Positions 36,101 to 47,837 of a stretch of DNA of 64,000 bases are shown here, in pieces. Source of the DNA: Anisus vortex (Eukaryota > Mollusca > Gastropoda > Planorbidae). Below the pieces are notes generated by a model. It saw only the letters and a list, made by a program, of their open reading frames with translations. It was not told where the DNA came from and ran no database searches. The stretch covers positions 27,183,731-27,247,730 of the forward strand of contig OX421500.1 in assembly GCA_949126835.1 (NCBI GenBank). The letters run 5' to 3'. Position numbers and translations under genes: made by a program. Position 1 is the first letter of the stretch. Every line of letters begins with the position of its first letter.

Positions 36101-39100
36101 ATTGGGCTATCAGCTAATCAATCAGCTGACTGTAAAACGCAGGTGATGATTGAGAAATGAGTAGGCTAGCTTCAGTTTCCGAAAGACTTGATAAAATCAA
36201 ATCGTTGTCACTGTCGTCTAATTTCATTGTGAAAATCAGAATTTAAAAAATGCCCTATAGGCCTACGGCACTCCGTCGAAGCGTTGGTTCTACTCAGCCT
36301 ATAATGACCTATCCATTTTCAACATGTCTACGCTAAAAATGCTTTAACTAAAAAAAATTAGAGTTACTTCGCTTGGTTTTTCATCCGGGAATGTGTATTA
36401 AATTAAACTGTAATTATGTTTTAAAATTATATTTATTTTGGTAACAGAAATATTTCTGAAACATATTTAATTTGTCAATATTTTCTGCTCCAGCGATATA
36501 TCAGACATTTACTCAGAGCCTCCACCAGGTCTGTGTGTTCTGCCTGACCCCAATAATATTACAATAGTAAGTTTAAACTGTGCTTCATTACTAAACCAAA
36601 GTTAGTTATTATGCCATCTGTATGTTATTTCATTACCATTTTCAATTGAGGATTTTATTTTTATTGTATTCGAATTTTAAAATATGATATATTTTTAAGA
36701 AGTTGCATGTTTTACCACTTATTTAAAATTGACAAAAGCAAAACATCTTTTATAGTAAGTTAACATTTATTTATCATTGATCTTCTTTCTTCTTAGATTC
36801 ACGCTCTGCTAACTGGGCCGTTTGACACACCATATGAGGGTGGTTTTTTTTACTTCCTCATTCGATTTCCGGCAGAATATCCCATCAGCCCACCTAGAGT
36901 TCGACTAATGACCACAGGCAATGGCACAGTAAGATTCAACCCAAACTTGTACAAATATGGAAAAGTCTGTCTTAGCATTCTGGGGTGAGTTTTCAAAAAT
37001 TATTGTACTATGTAATATTACCATATTTTTAAAATATTTTTTTTTAGATGTAAACTCTAATTAACTTAGTCTTAATAGTCTTATATTAATAGTTTATACT
37101 TTATCACATACAAGAATTATTGTTTTTCACAAACTTAGACTAGAGCTATTTAATATATTGCAGCACTTGGGAAGGTCCATCGTGGAGTCCAGCACTGACA
37201 TTGTCCACTGTCCTCATTTCCATCCAGTCCTTGATGAATGAGAAGCCCTACCACAATGAACCTGGATATGAACACGTAGGTGTTTATTTTCTTTTATTGT
37301 TTATGCCGACCAGAACATGTTCATTTTGTTACACAAGAGATATACTTTACTTTATAGATTACTTTTAGTTTATTACATTATTACTTTATCTTGTTAGTTA
37401 TAACATTTATGTATTTCATTTAGGCATGTTTAATTTGACTGTCATTCTTTTTAAAAATTTAGGAACGAACATCCGGTGACTCCAAACATTACAATACAAT
37501 TATCCAGCATGAAACAATACGTGTAGCTGTATGTGATATGATTGAAGGCAACATAAATATTCCTGATACTTTAAGGTTTGTATGTGTCTGCATTGGCAGA
37601 GCCATTTTGAATTCTTTGTTGGGCTTGGGGTATTTTTTGGAACCTACAATTGGCCAATCAAAGTAGCAGAAACTTAGTCAGTCAGTTTTATTGAAGTGAT
37701 GCTCAACCAGTAAATAATCTGAACTACTCTGCTGTCTACAAGTATGTTGTAGCAATGTCTACACTATGTAAATTGTGCTAGAATTAAAATATATGTAGAT
37801 ACATGTAAATTTTTTTTTTAGAATTTACTAAATGGATTTTGAATTTTGTTTTGTATGGTAGTTACATGCTTTCCAGTAGGCCAGTAGGTATCTTTCAAGT
37901 TCTTACAGCATTTCAGCAAGATAATATTCACAATTTAGAATCTAGTACCATGTAATCATAATATGCATCACCTAAACATGCTTTCAAGCTGCTTGATGCT
38001 TTTCTGGCTAATCTGCTTTAGATCTTATTTTGACTGCATTGAGGATTGCATTGTATGATTACTTGACTTTGAACTGATGTTGATTCGACAGCTTAGTCAG
38101 TTTTAAAAGACTCATATCTTGGTCCTAGGTGTAATCTTGTTGTGGTGTAGAGAGACCACTGTGAATTTTTGAAGTTGTTGTATGCAGTGTTGAAATGTTT
38201 TGTTTTATTTTTCTACCATCTTCAAAGCTGTACACTTGGATTTAATATACCCTTAAACATTGAAGCAGATAAGTAAAGAATGCAATACTTTTCTATACAG
38301 AAGAAACGTCTGTAACATATTATAAGATACAATTAATGATCATTGATTCAACTTATTTTCCAAAGGTATTTCACTTGGGAAGACGGGGAGTGTGGTACAG
38401 ATGAAAGCGTTAATTATGACATTAAATATTTTAGGTGATTTGCTTCCAAAGAGAAATGCCTGTTGTTTCAATAACTTATCACAGTTGGTAAAGAACGATA
38501 ATTTTAAAATATTCAAATTTCATTATTAAAGGCTTGTTGTTTCAATAATTTATCACAGTTAGTAAAGAACGATAATTTTAAAATATTCAAATTTTATTAT
38601 TAAAGGCTTGTTGTTTCAATAATTTATCACAGTAAGTAAAGAACGATAATTTTAAAATATTCAAATTTCATTATTAAATGCTTGTTGTTTCAATAACTTA
38701 TCACAGTTAGTAGAGAACGATAATTTTAAAATATTCAAATTTTATTATTAAATGCTTGTTGTTTCAATAACTTATCACAGTTAGTAAAGAACAATAATTT
38801 TAAAATATTCAAATTTCATTATTAAAGGCTTGTTGTTTCAATAATTTATCACAGTTAGTAAAGAACGATAATTTTAAAATATTCAAATTTCATTATTAAA
38901 TGCCTGTTGTTTCAATAACTTATCACAGTTAGTAAAGAACGATAATTTTAAAATATTCAAATTTCATTTTTAAAGGCTTGTTGTTTCAATAACTTATCAC
39001 AGTTAGTAAAGAACGATAAATTTAAAATATTCAAATTTCATTATTAAATGCTTGTTGTTTCAATAATTTATCACAGTTAGTAAAGAACGATAATTTTAAA

Positions 39101-42100
39101 ATATTCAAATTTCATTATTAAAGGCTAGTTGTTTCAATAATTTATCACAGTTAGTAAAGAACGATAATTTTAAAATATTCAAATTTCATTATTAAAGGCT
39201 TGTTGTTTCAATAATTTATCACAGTTAGTAAAGAACGATAATTTTAAAATATTCAAATTTCATTATTAAAGGCTTGTTGTTCCAATAATTTATCACAGTT
39301 AGTAAAGAACGATAATTTTAAAATATTCAAATTTCATTATTAAAGGCTAGTTGTTTCAATAATTTATCACAGTTAGTAAAGAACGATAATTTTAAAATAT
39401 TCAAATTTCATTATTAAATGCTTGTTGTTTCAACAATTTATCACAGTTAGTAAAGAACGATAATTTTTAAATATTCAAATTTCATTATTAAATCCTTGTT
39501 GGGGTACGGTGGCCACGCATTCGACTGACAATAGTTGAACACATAGTTATATGTTGTAATTAAGGTTAGCCTAGATTATAGTTGAACACACAGTTATATG
39601 TTGTAATTAAGGTTAGCCTAGTTGAACACACAGTTATATGTTGTAATTAAGGTTAGCCTAGTTGAACACACAGTTATATGTTGTAATTAAGGTTAGCCTA
39701 GTTGAACACATAGTTATATGTTGTAATTAAGGTTAGCCTAGATTATAGTTGAACACACAGTTATATGTTGTAATTAAGGTTAGCCTAGTTGAACACACAG
39801 TTATATGTTGTAATTAAGGTTAGCCTAGTTGAACACAGAGGTATAATTTGAATATAAATTTCTTTTGAGTTTATCAAATTTTTAAATACCTGTTAGTTTT
39901 ACTTCATTAAGTTCCATCAAGAATCTTAAGCATTATTTTATTTTTACAAAGTCCATCTCAAAATTGTTGAATGTTTATATTTTATCATAAAGCTTCTGTA
40001 GGCTAGTTTCTTAGGAATTTATTTCTTGTTCCTTTAAAATCAACAGTTAGTATGACATACAGTCATTAAAATTGTAATGTTCCTTGAAGGAAGAATGATT
40101 CATGAGTAGATCCATTTCATTTCTATATTATTCAACACTGACCTGAGTAAGAAAATAAATTCAAAGTTTCCTTTCAGATAAAATCGAGAAGAACATTTAT
40201 AAAATTTGAAATGTTGGTACTGTTAATAGTACAGGGTGGGCCAATAAAATGTTATCACTTTTTGTATTCTTACAATTTTTAAAATTACATAGTCTAGTTT
40301 TTAGTTTCACTTTCAAGAATATTAACTACGAAACACTGAATTCTCATCCCAATGGATCCAAATCAATATACTGTGGAGGACATAGTGAAGATCGTGAAAG
40401 CATATTTGAAATTAAAATCGGAACCCACACTCAGCGATGATTAACAATTGACTTTCCGGGAAGAAATCAGACGTCTTCTGCAGAAGATCAGGAAAACAGG
40501 ACATGTGACCACCGATAGACGCATACTGAACACAGACCTTCATCTTTTTCCCTACAGAATTCAGATTTTGCAAGCTCAAACAGCATAAAATAGAGAAGAG
40601 AGACTAACCTTTTGTAGAAACATCAGTCAACGCATCGAAGATCACCCCGTTTTTTACCTGATTTTTTTTCAGCGATAAAGCACTTTAACACCTCAGTGCA
40701 CATGTTAATAGACAGAATATAAGATTCTGGACCAAACCAAACCTTACCATTATGTTATTCACCCCTTGAGTTTTGAAAACTTGTGTATGATTAAAAAGTG
40801 GTAACATTTTATTGGCCCACCCTGTAATTCAACCTTTCAATGAAGATTTAAAAATTCAAAGTTAATCAGGGGTTTCAGTGCTGCTAAAATCTTTTGACAA
40901 ACAAAGCATTAAAATTTGCTTAAAAGCATGAAATTTGTTTTATTAAATTCCGAAAACAACTTTATAAGACCTTTTTTTTCCAATGAAATATCGAAGCAAC
41001 TTATAGACGAAGCTCTTCGTATAAAACTAATGTAGAATTTGTGTTCATACTTATCGTTGGTAGTTGCGGGACACACTTCCACTTGACGTCTGCATGGCAA
41101 TAATGGCATCCATCTTTAATTTTTCAAAATTTCTTTATCTTTAGTTCAATATTAGTTTTAGAAAAACTGTCCAAATATTCTGATCAAAGATGGTCTAAAT
41201 GAAAGTTCATATTAGAGTTCTTCTTTATCTGTAATTTTCTTCTTTTTCTTTGCCGCTACACCGCTGCCACCATTTATGTTAGGGCTTATATTCTTTTATG
41301 TTATTATTGGTAGTGTGTTATAAGCATCTTAACATTTTATTCTAGTTTCCTTACTGTTTATCTTCATACAAATTCCGAGTCATCATAATATGCAAACTTG
41401 AAATGATGAAGAATGACTTCAAAGACTACTTACTTCAATGTTTATTAAATGAACACAAACTCATATAGATGAACAATCATATACTTTGATTGAGGAAACT
41501 TTAATACATATCCATATAAATATAATAACTTCTTTTGTACTTTAATTTTCCATTCTATCCTTGTCTCTAACTCACGTCACATCCGTACTAAACAACATTC
41601 CTATTTTTCACAACAACCATTTTCATTCAAGATTTCAAACCAAATCTATATTTAAATCTACCCAGCTCTGATTTGTGCCTGACACTAGTTGGGGTAAAGT
41701 AAAGGCGGCTGGGAATTGTGCTGGCCACACATCCCCTCATATGCCATGGCCACATAAACTGGTGAACACTGCTTCACCAGCCCTATGATCAATTGGTTCG
41801 AAGGGTACTTTACTATGTCTTGATTTAGAATGATTACTCTTATCATGATTCAGTTTTTTTCCTTTTTATTAACGGACGAGTAAACTGAAATCAAAATTAG
41901 TTCTGAAAAATTATGTCATTTTGACAAATTACCTAACTATGGAATTTCAACAAACTAATAAGACATAATTTTACAGCTTGTTTTATTTCAATTCTGATTG
42001 GCTATTTCAGAGCTGTGATGGAGAGCTCCTTCCTTGACTATTATAAATACTATGTTCAAGTCTGTAAGTCTCACCTTCGCCTTGATGGAACAGACATGAA

Positions 42101-42943
42101 AGTGAGTGTACAATACAATATAATAATACAAATGTTTGGTTTGAAGCAAAGTAAAATTATCAAAGTAAAATGGAACATACTGATGTCTTTATACAGGCAC
42201 TCAAAGAACTTAATTAATTTTTTATCTTGTTGATGTTTTTCTTGAACACAAACTTCAAATCAAACTTTGACCCACTTCATAGCAAGGTGTCCATCTGAAA
42301 TTTAATTTAGACTTATTCCGGAAATTGAGGATAACTGAGAAGAAAGCACTGAACACTTAAGTGACATAGAAGTAAGGTATCTCCTTCAGACCGATATGAT
42401 ATATAGGGCAAGAACAGCAGTGTTTTATAAGGAAATTGTGTGGCCAGCACAATGCTCAGCCTCTTTTACTTTTTTGCAAACAATGATCAGCTAGGCCTAC
42501 TTATTCGACCTGGATAGACCGGGACACCCTCTAGACCCTGGAAATATCCTAGCCTTTGCCAGGATTCAACCCCAGGACTTTCATTACTTGCTAGACAAAC
42601 ATGCCTATGCAGATATACAATTTTTTTCTACTGTTTAGAACACAAGAAAATATAACAAATTTTTTTTTAATCTCAGCCTTTAATTACACAGGATCCATTT
42701 GGGGATACCAGACCCAAGTTTGACTTCAAATCTTCCCTCAAGCGTTTGAAGTCCATCAAGGCAAGGCTAGACAACAACGCCACCACAGAATTGGAAAACA
42801 ACGATGAAGATGATAACAAATCCAGGGACACAGAGGCAGACGCTGACAACACTTTACGCAAGATTGAGGCCATGTGTCCAAAAAGTGAAGATGATTCAAC
42901 CAGGCTTTGGGGGTCAGGTCTAAAGACGTGTAATGTTTTATAA
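17949..42943 (+). CDS. UBE2Z: UBE2Z-like E2 ubiquitin-conjugating enzyme, copy B (complete, 7 exons)
   Basis: Exons: 17949-18046, 36494-36566, 36797-36984, 37164-37275, 37463-37575, 42011-42101, 42692-42943 (stop TAA 42941-42943). Every intron has GT/AG borders; total 927 bp, 308 residues. The protein has a short N-terminus (human UBE2Z has a longer one), [27 protein letters not shown], the UBC core [16 protein letters not shown] in place of HPN, catalytic Cys115 in GKVCLSIL (codon 36968-36970), [24 protein letters not shown], the UBE2Z-specific helix [13 protein letters not shown] and an acidic C-terminal tail rich in D, E and N. UBE2Z is charged by the E1 UBA6; the vertebrate partner FAT10 need not exist here. 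Intron 1 is 18.4 kb because of a nested transposon with a satellite. Possible substitutions are a K to I change at the exon 2 end (ATA) and KY for EN before GKVC. It is the only copy with all exons and no break in this window. Confidence 0.93.
18054..18100. repeat. (TA)n microsatellite in intron 1 of copy B
   Basis: About 45 bp of alternating TA directly downstream of the exon 1 donor. Copies A and C have only a short TATATTTATATA here, so the run expanded in B. Confidence 0.9.
19819..33865 (+). repeat. 14-kb array of a 38-bp satellite (about 370 units)
   Basis: The unit is AAGGCAACTATACC followed by GTGTGTATAATG and TGTGTGTGCAAG (38 bp). About 370 units run without interruption from 19819 to 33865. 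Variants include GCGTATA, CTTGTGTA, GCAAGACGG, GCAAGTAGG, 36-bp and 34-bp short units. The same variants recur at fixed distances (for example about 1288 bp, 3183 bp and 8.3-8.5 kb), showing higher-order duplication. Because 38 is not a multiple of 3 and most units lack stops, both strands show 60-100 codon frames; these are not genes. The alternating GT tract in each unit favours Z-DNA, by general knowledge. The array occupies intron 1 of UBE2Z copy B and is absent from A and C. Confidence 0.97.
34190..34940. mobile_element. Non-autonomous hAT-type MITE with 8-bp target duplication
   Basis: The ends are CATAGGTTCTCAAC at 34190 and the inverted GTTGAGAACCTATG ending at 34940. GTATAGAC flanks both sides (34182-34189 and 34941-34948), a perfect 8-bp duplication as expected for hAT. 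Both ends carry C-rich CACCGCCCC and CGCCCCC subterminal repeats. No coding sequence. A terminus of the same family lies at about 7913. Confidence 0.92.
38457..39495 (+). repeat. 74-bp tandem array (about 14 units) in intron 5 of copy B
   Basis: The unit starts GCTTGTTGTTTCAATAA, then TTATCACAGTTAGTAAAG and ends TTTCATTATTAAAG. Fourteen near-identical copies with single-base variants. The homologous site in copy C (49050-49353, other strand) has about four units, so the array existed before the B/C split and its copy number then changed. It ends inside a tRNA-derived SINE head at 39497-39530. Confidence 0.95.
39534..39840 (+). repeat. 40-bp tandem array (about 7.5 units) in intron 5 of copy B
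   Basis: The unit is GTTGAACACACAGTTATATG then TTGTAATTAAGGTTAGCCTA; two units carry an extra GATTATA. Copy C has no such array. It lies between the two halves of a SINE whose head is at 39497-39530 and body at about 41640-41820, so the array and following sequence interrupt that SINE in copy B. Confidence 0.93.
40232..40824 (+). mobile_element. Tc1/mariner-like transposon relic (internally deleted)
   Basis: Inverted ends CAGGGTGGGCCAATAAAATG at 40232 and its complement ending at 40824 match over about 32 bp with one difference, next to TA dinucleotides. From 40352 the plus strand encodes [19 protein letters not shown], then after a stop [22 protein letters not shown] and [11 protein letters not shown], resembling the N-terminal DNA-binding half of a mariner-type transposase. 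Stops and a missing DDE half make it non-functional. It is in intron 5 of copy B and absent from copy C. Confidence 0.8.
41640..41820 (-). mobile_element. SINE body, separated from its head by insertions in copy B
   Basis: Contains CTAGTTGGGGTAAAGTAAAG, GGCCACACATCCCCTC and CTTCACCAGCCC. The intact arrangement is seen at 48780-49044 in copy C, where the tRNA-like head (A-box GTGGCCGAGCGGCAGCGC, B-box GGTTTGAATCC on the minus strand) joins this body directly. Confidence 0.7.
42390..42612 (-). mobile_element. SINE in intron 6 of copy B (shared with copy C)
   Basis: A B-box-like GGGGTTGAATCC on the minus strand near 42575 and the body motif TGTGTGGCCAGCACAATGC. The same element lies at about 47985-48240 in copy C, so it predates the B/C duplication. 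Confidence 0.65.
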
Positions 42944-43201
42944 CTAGAAGTACATGTTCGTAAGATGACATTTCTGACAAAAATTTCATACATGTGATTT
43001 AAAACAAAATTTGATAATTTTTGAACTTATAAAACTTATTGCAATTTTTTTCTATAGACTATATGGATATGGGATGTGTTAAAAATATATGTTTTCATAA
43101 GTTTGTTTTATTGCATTTTGTTTTATTTCACAACTAATCATCTTTATTTTATTTGGTATAAAAATGTATGTGCTAGTGATTCAGAACTATATTTAGCTTG
43201 A

Positions 43202-43207
43202 AATAAA
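43202..43207 (+). terminator. Candidate polyadenylation signal of copy B
   Basis: AATAAA about 260 bp after the stop codon, within sequence conserved in copy C (AATAAA on the minus strand at 47427-47422). Confidence 0.55.
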
Positions 43208-43997
43208 AATATTAACATTTTGTTAATAGCGTCACTTAAGTTTAACTATTCAGTTAATTGTTTTTATTATGTTTACTCTCAATATCAAAATATGAATACC
43301 ATGAACCATACTATAATGCCTAAAAAAACAAAACGGCTCTACCGGCTCTTAAGTCCAGGGTAGGGGTCTTCAAACTTTTCAGCCCGAGGGCCGCATTAAC
43401 TATCAAACAGCAGCTCGGGGTCCAACTACACACTCGAGGTTTAAATAAAAAAAAAAGAATCAAAACATGGATGTTGTTTTTAATTATTTATTTAACATTA
43501 TTGTATTCAGTTATTATTTAATAACACATTGGTGCACTAAACTTGAACACCTGAATTAGTGGGAATGGTAAATTTGTTTCCTGGATGCGGAAACTTTAGA
43601 CCGCTCTTAATTTCAAAGTAGTTTATTCATCATCATCATCTATCCTTTGGGTTCCTTGTGGAACATACGGCCTCTGTCAAAGCACCACACTCTGCACGAT
43701 CTCTTGCAAGTCTTCTTGGTGGGAAGAAATGGCGTGCATGCGTGGCCTTGAACTAGAAACATTCGCGTTTAATAAGTGTGCCCAATTTGAGAGTAGGGGA
43801 AACAACTTTTCATCCCCCCTCCTTTTCCCCCTTTATAATATCGGAGTGATTATACGGCGGATTCACCTCAGCGTCATTCGGCGGATTTTTGCGTGAACTT
43901 GTGACCTATGTTATACACACTGATATTGGCGCATGCGCATAATTGTTTACCTGGCCCTATACGCTCAATAAGAATTTTTTGATAAAGTTTCATCAAG

Positions 43998-44069
43998 GAT
44001 TCTTGGCCCAGTGGTTGAAGCGTCTTCTGTTAACAAGGGTAACGCAGGTTCAACCCCAGCAATCTCTAC
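43998..44069 (+). tRNA. Degenerate tRNA-Asn(GTT)-like relic or SINE head
   Basis: TTGGCCCAGTGGTTGAAGCG resembles an A box and D arm, CTGTTAAC could be an anticodon loop with GTT, and GCAGGTTCAACCCCAGC resembles the T arm and B box. The acceptor stem does not pair well and a T run follows. More likely a pseudogene or SINE head than a functional tRNA. Confidence 0.35.
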
Positions 44070-44445
44070 CTTTTTTTTATTATTTTTAATTCAATTATAG
44101 TAAAACGATATATTTTTAGTTAAATAGGTGAACTTTTGGTAACTATTTGTCATTGTTTATAATTAATTCAAACAAAAAATTAGCCTATGTCACTTAATCA
44201 CAATTAGAAATTGATTATTGATGTTACGGTTAGGCCCGGTTAAGGTTAGGCTCAGTTAGGGTTAGGACTGAACTAGGAATATGATCCTTAATAAAATATA
44301 AAAGCCTATATAATAGTAGGCCTATAGATTAGTAGTGTAGGCCTATAAAGTCATAAAGTTATAAATCATAAGAATAGGCTAACTTTCACAATTTTTCGTA
44401 AATTTGGGTCTGCCGATGACGCTCGTCATTATACACATATTCGTA

Positions 44446-44545
44446 ATACACCGGATCCGCCGCATAACGCTGAACGTTATACACCGGATCTACCGCATAA
44501 CGCTGAACGCTATACACCGGATCCTCCGTAAAACGCCTCCCTTAT
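44446..44545 (+). repeat. 33-bp tandem repeat (3 units)
   Basis: The unit is ATACACCGGATC(C/T) then (G/A)CCGCATAACGCTGAACG; the third unit is more diverged. Because 33 is a multiple of 3, one plus-strand frame reads a repeated 11-residue HRI(R/Y)RITLN motif, but nothing else suggests coding. Confidence 0.8.
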
Positions 44546-46154
44546 ACTATTCGCTTACCGTATGTCTCCCTTCAGCCCTTCCTACTTTACACTATTTGTC
44601 TATTTGTCTTTCCTCGCAACTCGCATTGTTTTTGTCTCAACCCTTTCCAGTTGAAAAGTAGAAATAGTAAGCAGCGAATAAGGTTTTGCATTGTAGTGAT
44701 CGGTTGGAAAACATAACGCACTACTGCGCGCCTCAATATTAATTCTGTAAAAACATAACGTCCACGTAAGTGGTGGATGAACTTGGCAGGAGACAGGTAA
44801 AATTCCATAATTCTTTTCCGTACATATAAATGACTCCACGGGCCGCATGAGAGGGCACGTCTGAGGTTGCCTTAGCTGCCGCCTAGGGATAAAAATAAAA
44901 TATTCGTCCTGCTTAACTCGGCTGCGCACCCAACAGAAATGCTCTGTAGGTTGTCCAACCGAACTTCTCTAGGTTGATGTACCGGTACTACGGGTTGACG
45001 CGCGCACCGCAAAGCCCTCGAGGATAAGGTGGTTTTTATCGTGACCATCTGAGTTTTCCAACTGTTCCATTAAACCTCTCTCCACGACGTAGGACAACGG
45101 TGCTTCTGGTGGTACCTTTTAGCGCCAAAGGTTGGTGCCACAGTTTCAGGATCTAGCCGCTTTAGATGGGAGTACCCTCGGGCGCTTGTGGTAGATGCAC
45201 ATCAACTGGTTGCGACAAAGGATGGCTAAGGAGTGCTGAAGTCCGGGGTACCATGAGGGCAACCTCTACCTCAGTAAATGGGAATTCAATTCTGTATATA
45301 GCTCTAGTGGATTTGGTGAGTTGACATCACTCTCGTCTATCCTTTCGGTTCTTTAAAGAATATATTATGTCCTATATTCATGCAAGCTTCCCTTCATGAT
45401 CTACTACTAGCCGTTTAATTTTTCCTTACATTATTACATAACTCTCTGCAGGGAAGTTTACTAAATGCCATAACATTTTGCAACGTGTATTACATTTTGT
45501 TTAAATGATTAATAGAAGCAAAAAATGTAGCGAGGGATTAATTGATAGACTGTTATGTCATAAAAAAAAAACTTCATTGAATCATGAACAAACATGACTT
45601 CAAGTTGATTCATATTTTACTTAAAGCTTGAGTCACGATAAGAAATTAAAGATTGTGTACAAATATTTATGCAAATTAAGGGATATCTCTGTGTATTGGA
45701 GGGGGAACTCACAATTCAGCACGAAACATGACTGGAGAAAGTGTAATTATGAAGAAGAAAATGGTGTGTTTGTGACCTAATTCTAGGGCTAATGCATAGG
45801 CCCACATGCATAAGCCTATCTGTGTACATTGAATTGTTCATATTATGTCTATTCTTACTTAGTGTCTTAAAGGTGTATTTTAAGACCATTGACCGGATTC
45901 CGACGCGTAACGCACATTTAGACCTGAAATAGTGAGTCGACGCGATTATATAGCCTACATAATACATAATTTTATGTAGGTTGACCTAAAATGTGGTGTT
46001 TAGTATTTGAAGTATTACATATTACCGTATCCGACCATAAAATATGTAGCTTCTTGAAGATATACTTATTTGTTTGGGCATTTTTTGTGATTTTAGAAGC
46101 GAAAATATTGGACCGTAAAGTGGGTCATATTTTAATACTATAATGTGATTATCC

Positions 46155-46560
46155 AAATTGTAATGTTACGACCAAAACTCCAGAAGGGACAAAACTCGTA
46201 TTGACCAATTTCTATTTCAATCTCTTCTATAAAAAAATATTTTTTAATTGATACATTTTTCGTTGCCCGTTACTTGTACGTAACACTAACTAACACTTTA
46301 CTGAGAGTCTCACAAGCGTACGACTAAGGCGAAATACGGACAGGTACCAAGGGATGACTAATGTGTGAGAATGGAGCTGAAATGTTTGCAAAACAACAAC
46401 ACATTTAATGAGCATGTGCATCTAAAGAATCACCAAACTGCATCTTGTACTGGTTGAGAAACCCAAATTAGAAGTTCAAGATTTCGTTGGGAATTTACTT
46501 ATAGGCATCACAGTGACAAAAAAACAGATTTAATCTTCTTTGTATATAATAGAGAAACTC
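46155..46560 (+). repeat. Dispersed repeat, copy 1 (pair with 57935-58375)
   Basis: Starts around TAATGTTACGACCAAAACTC and continues through GAGTCTCACAAGCGTACGAC and CACCAAACTGCATCTTGTAC. The second copy at 57935-58375 matches over about 400 bp with an extra 50-bp stretch. No coding visible. Probably part of a transposon family not otherwise identified here. Confidence 0.75.
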
Positions 46561-46879
46561 CTGAGTTTTCTTGAGAAATGCCTATCCGCTTTTTCGATTC
46601 TGAGATCCCAGGTATCAGGAGGCAATAGGTGAAAGATTTTTTTTTAAATATCGTAATATCTAACAGATTTGTGTTGACATGTTTCTCTGTAAAGCTTGTT
46701 TGCTTTTGGTATTGGTCATGCTTCGATGCTATATAAATTGTCTTATCAAAGTAAAATATGTATATGGTAGAACAGGTTGACTTTCAAGCTATTGGCACGC
46801 CAAATGATTTAGAAATCATCATACTTTGGCACACTATTATGAAATGATTGCCGAACCCTGGTTCATAGTATTATATTCA

Positions 46880-47324
46880 TTTATGTAGCCTACCAATGGG
46901 CCTCATTGCTAGCAAAGTGTGGAAACCACCAGTACGCTTGCATCTAGAGCACACCTGTGCCCTTGGGCTAACACATGGCGGACAGCCCTTGCTGCGCATC
47001 CGAGGTCTCATTGTACCGCAGAGAGGCTCCAAGCCTCGGTGGGGAGGAAGCACGCCCTGGAGCCTGGATGATGCCCATACCTATAGTATGGGATTTGTGC
47101 TACCGGGCGACATTGCAGGTACAAGGGCTAGCCACTACAATAATGATCCGTGGGGAATTCTGCATTGGGGAAAAGTAATGTAGTGCATGTGGCTGCAAAG
47201 ATCGTCTATGGGCGTTACGTGGGGTGGACGGTGTTCAGATAGGACCTTGGTGTGCCCTCCTTGGTACAGCCCTGAACATCATTATGCACTGGACAAAAGT
47301 TTTTTTTTAGGCATTATGGTATGG
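46880..47324 (+). mobile_element. GC-rich inserted unit at the palindrome centre edge
   Basis: A GC-rich block with GGCGGACAGCCCTTGC, GAGGAAGCACGCCCTGG and GTGCCCTCCTTGG, unlike its AT-rich surroundings. GGTTCATAGTATT lies on both sides (about 46869 and 47325), suggesting a target duplication of a retroposed unit. An open frame at 46896-47183 has no recognised domain. Identity unknown. Confidence 0.5.
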
Positions 47325-47421
47325 TTCATAGTATTCATATTTTATATTGAGTGTAAACATAAAAAAAAACAATTAACTGTATAGTAAACTTAAGTGACGC
47401 TATTTACAAAATGTTAAAATT

Positions 47422-47427
47422 TTTATT
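47422..47427 (-). terminator. Candidate polyadenylation signal of copy C
   Basis: AATAAA on the minus strand in the same conserved 3' flank as in copy B. Confidence 0.5.
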
Positions 47428-47837
47428 TCAAGCAAAATATAGTTCTGAATCACTGGCACATACATTTTTGTACCAAATAAAATGAAATAAAAATGATTAG
47501 TTGTGAAGTAAAAGAAATGCAATAAAACTAACTTATGTAAACATTTATATTTAAGTTAACACACTCTAAATCCATATAGTCTATAGTAAAACATTTCAAT
47601 ACATGTTATATAAATTAAATATTATCAAATGTATTTTAAATCAATACATCGTACCTAAAGGTGTATCAAATGTATGAAATTCTTGTCAGAAAAGTCATCT
47701 TACAAACATGTACTTCGAGTTATAAAACATTACACGTCTGTTGACATGACCCATCTTCACATCTGGGACACCTAGCCTCAATCTGGCGTAAATTGTTGTC
47801 AGCGTCTGCCTCTGTGTCCCTGGATTTGTCGTCATCT

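Larger units (their letters stand above)
43334..47301. other. Spacer of the B/C inverted repeat, unique to the centre
   Basis: Homology between B and C stops at ATAATGCCTAAAAAAA (B about 43333, C about 47302). The spacer holds transposon-like fragments: GGTCTTCAAACTTTTCAGCC near 43370, a CATCATCATCATC-tailed LINE end on the minus strand near 43627, a tRNA-like relic at 43998, a 33-bp repeat at 44446, a GC-rich stretch at 44820-45330 resembling a LINE leader, a dispersed repeat at 46155-46560 and a GC-rich unit at 46880-47320. No supported host gene. Confidence 0.6.

Noticed and set aside
39534..39840. Telomere-like repeat because of AAGGTTAGCC in each unit
   Set aside because: Only one GGTTAG-like word per 40-bp unit; not a TTAGGG array.
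43998..44069. A functional tRNA-Asn gene
   Set aside because: A- and B-box-like parts and a GTT loop are present, but the acceptor stem does not pair; kept only as a low-confidence relic.
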